Of a stretch of DNA of 64,000 bases, positions 62,531 through 64,000 are shown in pieces. Both the position numbers and the translations under genes were made by a program. Under the pieces are notes generated by a model, which ran no database searches, had not been told where the DNA came from, and saw only the letters and a program-made list of their open reading frames with translations. Positions within the stretch are counted from its first letter, which is position 1. Every line of letters starts with the position of its first letter. Source of the stretch: Endomychus coccineus (lineage: Eukaryota > Arthropoda > Insecta > Coleoptera > Endomychidae); contig OY294067.1 of the NCBI GenBank assembly GCA_958510875.1, forward strand, positions 193,137,322 through 193,201,321, given 5' to 3'.

Positions 62531-64000
62531 ATGACACGAATCGACGAAGTCAGAAACATCATATTAACCATCAATGAAAAGCTGTCGCGAGTAGACGAAT
62601 ATGTACAATCTTTCAATCCAGAAAACGATAGCATCAGTCGCTTAAAGGTCCGTCAGGAAATCTTGCAAGGACTTCGAAAAGAGTTCGAGCAAACGCAATA
62701 TGAATTCGAAACGTTAGATTCCAAAACACAACAAGCAAAACTTGATCATCGAGAATCTAGAGTAGAATTTGAAAACAAATATTGCGATCGTATGGGGGAT
62801 ATAATGGACATTATTGATTCTTCACAGACGAAATTAGCCGCTGCGAAATCGCTAAAACATGATAAAAGAGAAATCCTCCCTAATCTTCCGGTTTTAAATC
62901 TAAAAGCTTTTTCGGGCAATTACAAAGACTGGACTAATTTTGAAAACTGTTTCAAGTCCGTAATCGATGAGAACAAATCATTAAATAATCGTCAAAAACT
63001 GCAATATTTAAAATCTTGTTTGAGAGAAGAAGCTTTAAGAGCAATCGAATCTCTGTCTATCAGCGAAGAAAATTACGTAAAGGCGTGGGAAATTCTGGAA
63101 AAACGATCATCCAAAAACACGCGTTTAATTGTACAGGACCACGTCACGTCGATTCTAAACGTGGCATCAATCAATAAATCAACTTGTACACTGCTTCGCG
63201 AATTATTGGATACTGTTATCACAAACATAGCAGCCTTAAAAACATTAACGATTCCGGTAGAATCTTGGGATGCGTTAATCGTACCAATAATCAGCGAGAA
63301 ACTAGACTATAATTCAAAAAGGGAGTGGCAAGCATCTCTAGACAACACAGTTCCAACTTATGATCAATTGATAAAATTTCTAGAAAAACGTTGTACAGTC
63401 CTAGAGTCGTTGAATTCCATAACAAGTAAATCCAATAATCAATTCAATAACAATCAAAAATCTATATATAATAAACGTACCGTAACAAACATTGCATCAG
63501 TGGATCAAAAACGAAACGTGTGCGTATATTGTAAGTCATCCAAACACATAATTCATCAATGTCAAGAATTCCTAAATTTGTCAGTTCAAAATAAAATAGA
63601 AAGGATGAGACATTTGAAACTCTGCGTTAATTGTCTCAGAAATAATCATGTTGTACAAAATTGTCGCATTACCAGAAAATGTCGCGTATGTAACGAAATG
63701 CATCACACATTGTTACATGAAGAAATAACGGAGACTCAAATTCAGACAACAGTAAATAATCATTCGTTTCATAAAAGGGAGTCCACAAACAGCGTGTTAT
63801 TAGCCACTCCTGTAGTTTTAATCAAAGATCATAATAACCGATATCAATCATGTCGTGCCTTTTTAGACCCTGGATCCATGTCAAATTGTATCACTAAGGC
63901 AATGTGTAAAAAATTACGTTTAAGACTCTCTAATGAAAATTATGAAATCAGGGGATTGAACGACACCGTGAGTACCTCATCACAATCAGCCCTAGTTGAT
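62531..64000 (+). CDS. BEL/Pao gag-pol polyprotein, 5' 490 codons, intact
   Basis: ATG at 62531 opens a frame with no stop through the end of the window (490 codons). Residues 1-115 form a charged coiled-coil region. LPNLPVLNLKAFSGNYKDWT and the following residues to about 260 are the DUF1759 gag domain. Zinc-binding motifs follow: CVYCKSSKHIIHQC (from 331), CVNCLRNNHVVQNC (about 368) and CRVCNEMHHTLLH. An aspartic protease begins near 435 with CRAFLDPGSMSNCI, whose Asp-446 in DPGS is the expected catalytic residue. BEL elements usually make gag and pol as one protein, as here. The frame, LTR and primer site fit a fairly young and possibly still complete copy; RT and the 3' LTR lie outside the window. 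Confidence 0.88.
   Translation, partial: MTRIDEVRNIILTINEKLSRVDEYVQSFNPENDSISRLKVRQEILQGLRKEFEQTQYEFETLDSKTQQAKLDHRESRVEFENKYCDRMGDIMDIIDSSQTKLAAAKSLKHDKREILPNLPVLNLKAFSGNYKDWTNFENCFKSVIDENKSLNNRQKLQYLKSCLREEALRAIESLSISEENYVKAWEILEKRSSKNTRLIVQDHVTSILNVASINKSTCTLLRELLDTVITNIAALKTLTIPVESWDALIVPIISEKLDYNSKREWQASLDNTVPTYDQLIKFLEKRCTVLESLNSITSKSNNQFNNNQKSIYNKRTVTNIASVDQKRNVCVYCKSSKHIIHQCQEFLNLSVQNKIERMRHLKLCVNCLRNNHVVQNCRITRKCRVCNEMHHTLLHEEITETQIQTTVNNHSFHKRESTNSVLLATPVVLIKDHNNRYQSCRAFLDPGSMSNCITKAMCKKLRLRLSNENYEIRGLNDTVSTSSQSALVD

Overview
The window is eukaryotic and looks like an AT-rich insect genome. The order is uncertain; a beetle is possible, but that is only an impression from the repeat style. 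It holds one host gene, on the minus strand, running from about 48.77 kb down past the left edge. Around and inside its introns lies a dense, mostly decayed set of transposable elements. No rRNA, tRNA, CRISPR or bacterial-type operon was seen. Most long open frames here are chance frames or pieces of dead transposons.

The host gene was rebuilt exon by exon from splice signals with matching phases: 12 coding exons, about 780 codons, with the 3' end beyond position 1. The protein has an N-terminal membrane segment, an SMP-like lipid-transfer region, a C2 domain without the usual calcium-binding aspartates, a polybasic serine-rich stretch, and the first residues of what looks like a C1 zinc finger. 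This resembles the C2CD2/TMEM24 family of ER-plasma membrane contact-site lipid-transfer proteins. The gene includes a 24-nt microexon (7202-7225) and a short upstream ORF that overlaps the start codon.

Mobile elements from left to right: palindromic Penelope-like (PLE) remnant at 1.15-1.82 kb; foldback element at 2.07-2.84 kb; PLE GIY-YIG relic at 4.0-4.8 kb; P-element-like THAP transposase relic at 5.5-6.5 kb; Jockey-type LINE at 13.4-14.3 kb; PLE RT relic at 16.4 kb; copia gag fragment at 17.0 kb; gypsy relic at 17.9-19.0 kb; MITE at 19.7 kb joined to a mariner-like element with long TIRs at 19.9-22.1 kb; LINE with a restriction-like endonuclease at 22.1-23.5 kb; second MITE copy at 26.4 kb; LINE RNase H relic at 30.7 kb; P-superfamily element with an 8-bp target duplication at 31.57-34.73 kb; BEL/Pao relic at 35.1 kb; MULE-like element at 36.5-37.2 kb; minus-strand gypsy at 37.3-40.5 kb; long-TIR mariner relic at 42.5-44.1 kb; Jockey relic at 44.2-45.2 kb; hAT element with an 8-bp target duplication at 45.59-47.94 kb.

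Upstream of the host gene exon (right of 48.8 kb) lie a degenerate tandem repeat of about 140 bp (49.0-50.1 kb), a plus-strand gypsy pol (50.1-53.0 kb), a truncated mariner (53.2-53.8 kb), a cluster of PLE inverted repeats with (TA)n arrays and hammerhead-like motifs (54.5-56.5 kb), a second copy of the restriction-endonuclease LINE (56.6-57.3 kb), unassigned DNA (57.4-60.9 kb), a small inverted-repeat element with a tyrosine-recombinase-like N-terminal piece and a perfect 28-bp palindrome (60.9-61.4 kb), and the 5' part of a BEL/Pao retrotransposon whose gag-pol frame is open to the window edge (62.5-64.0 kb). That BEL copy is the only element with an undamaged coding frame, so it is probably the youngest insertion.
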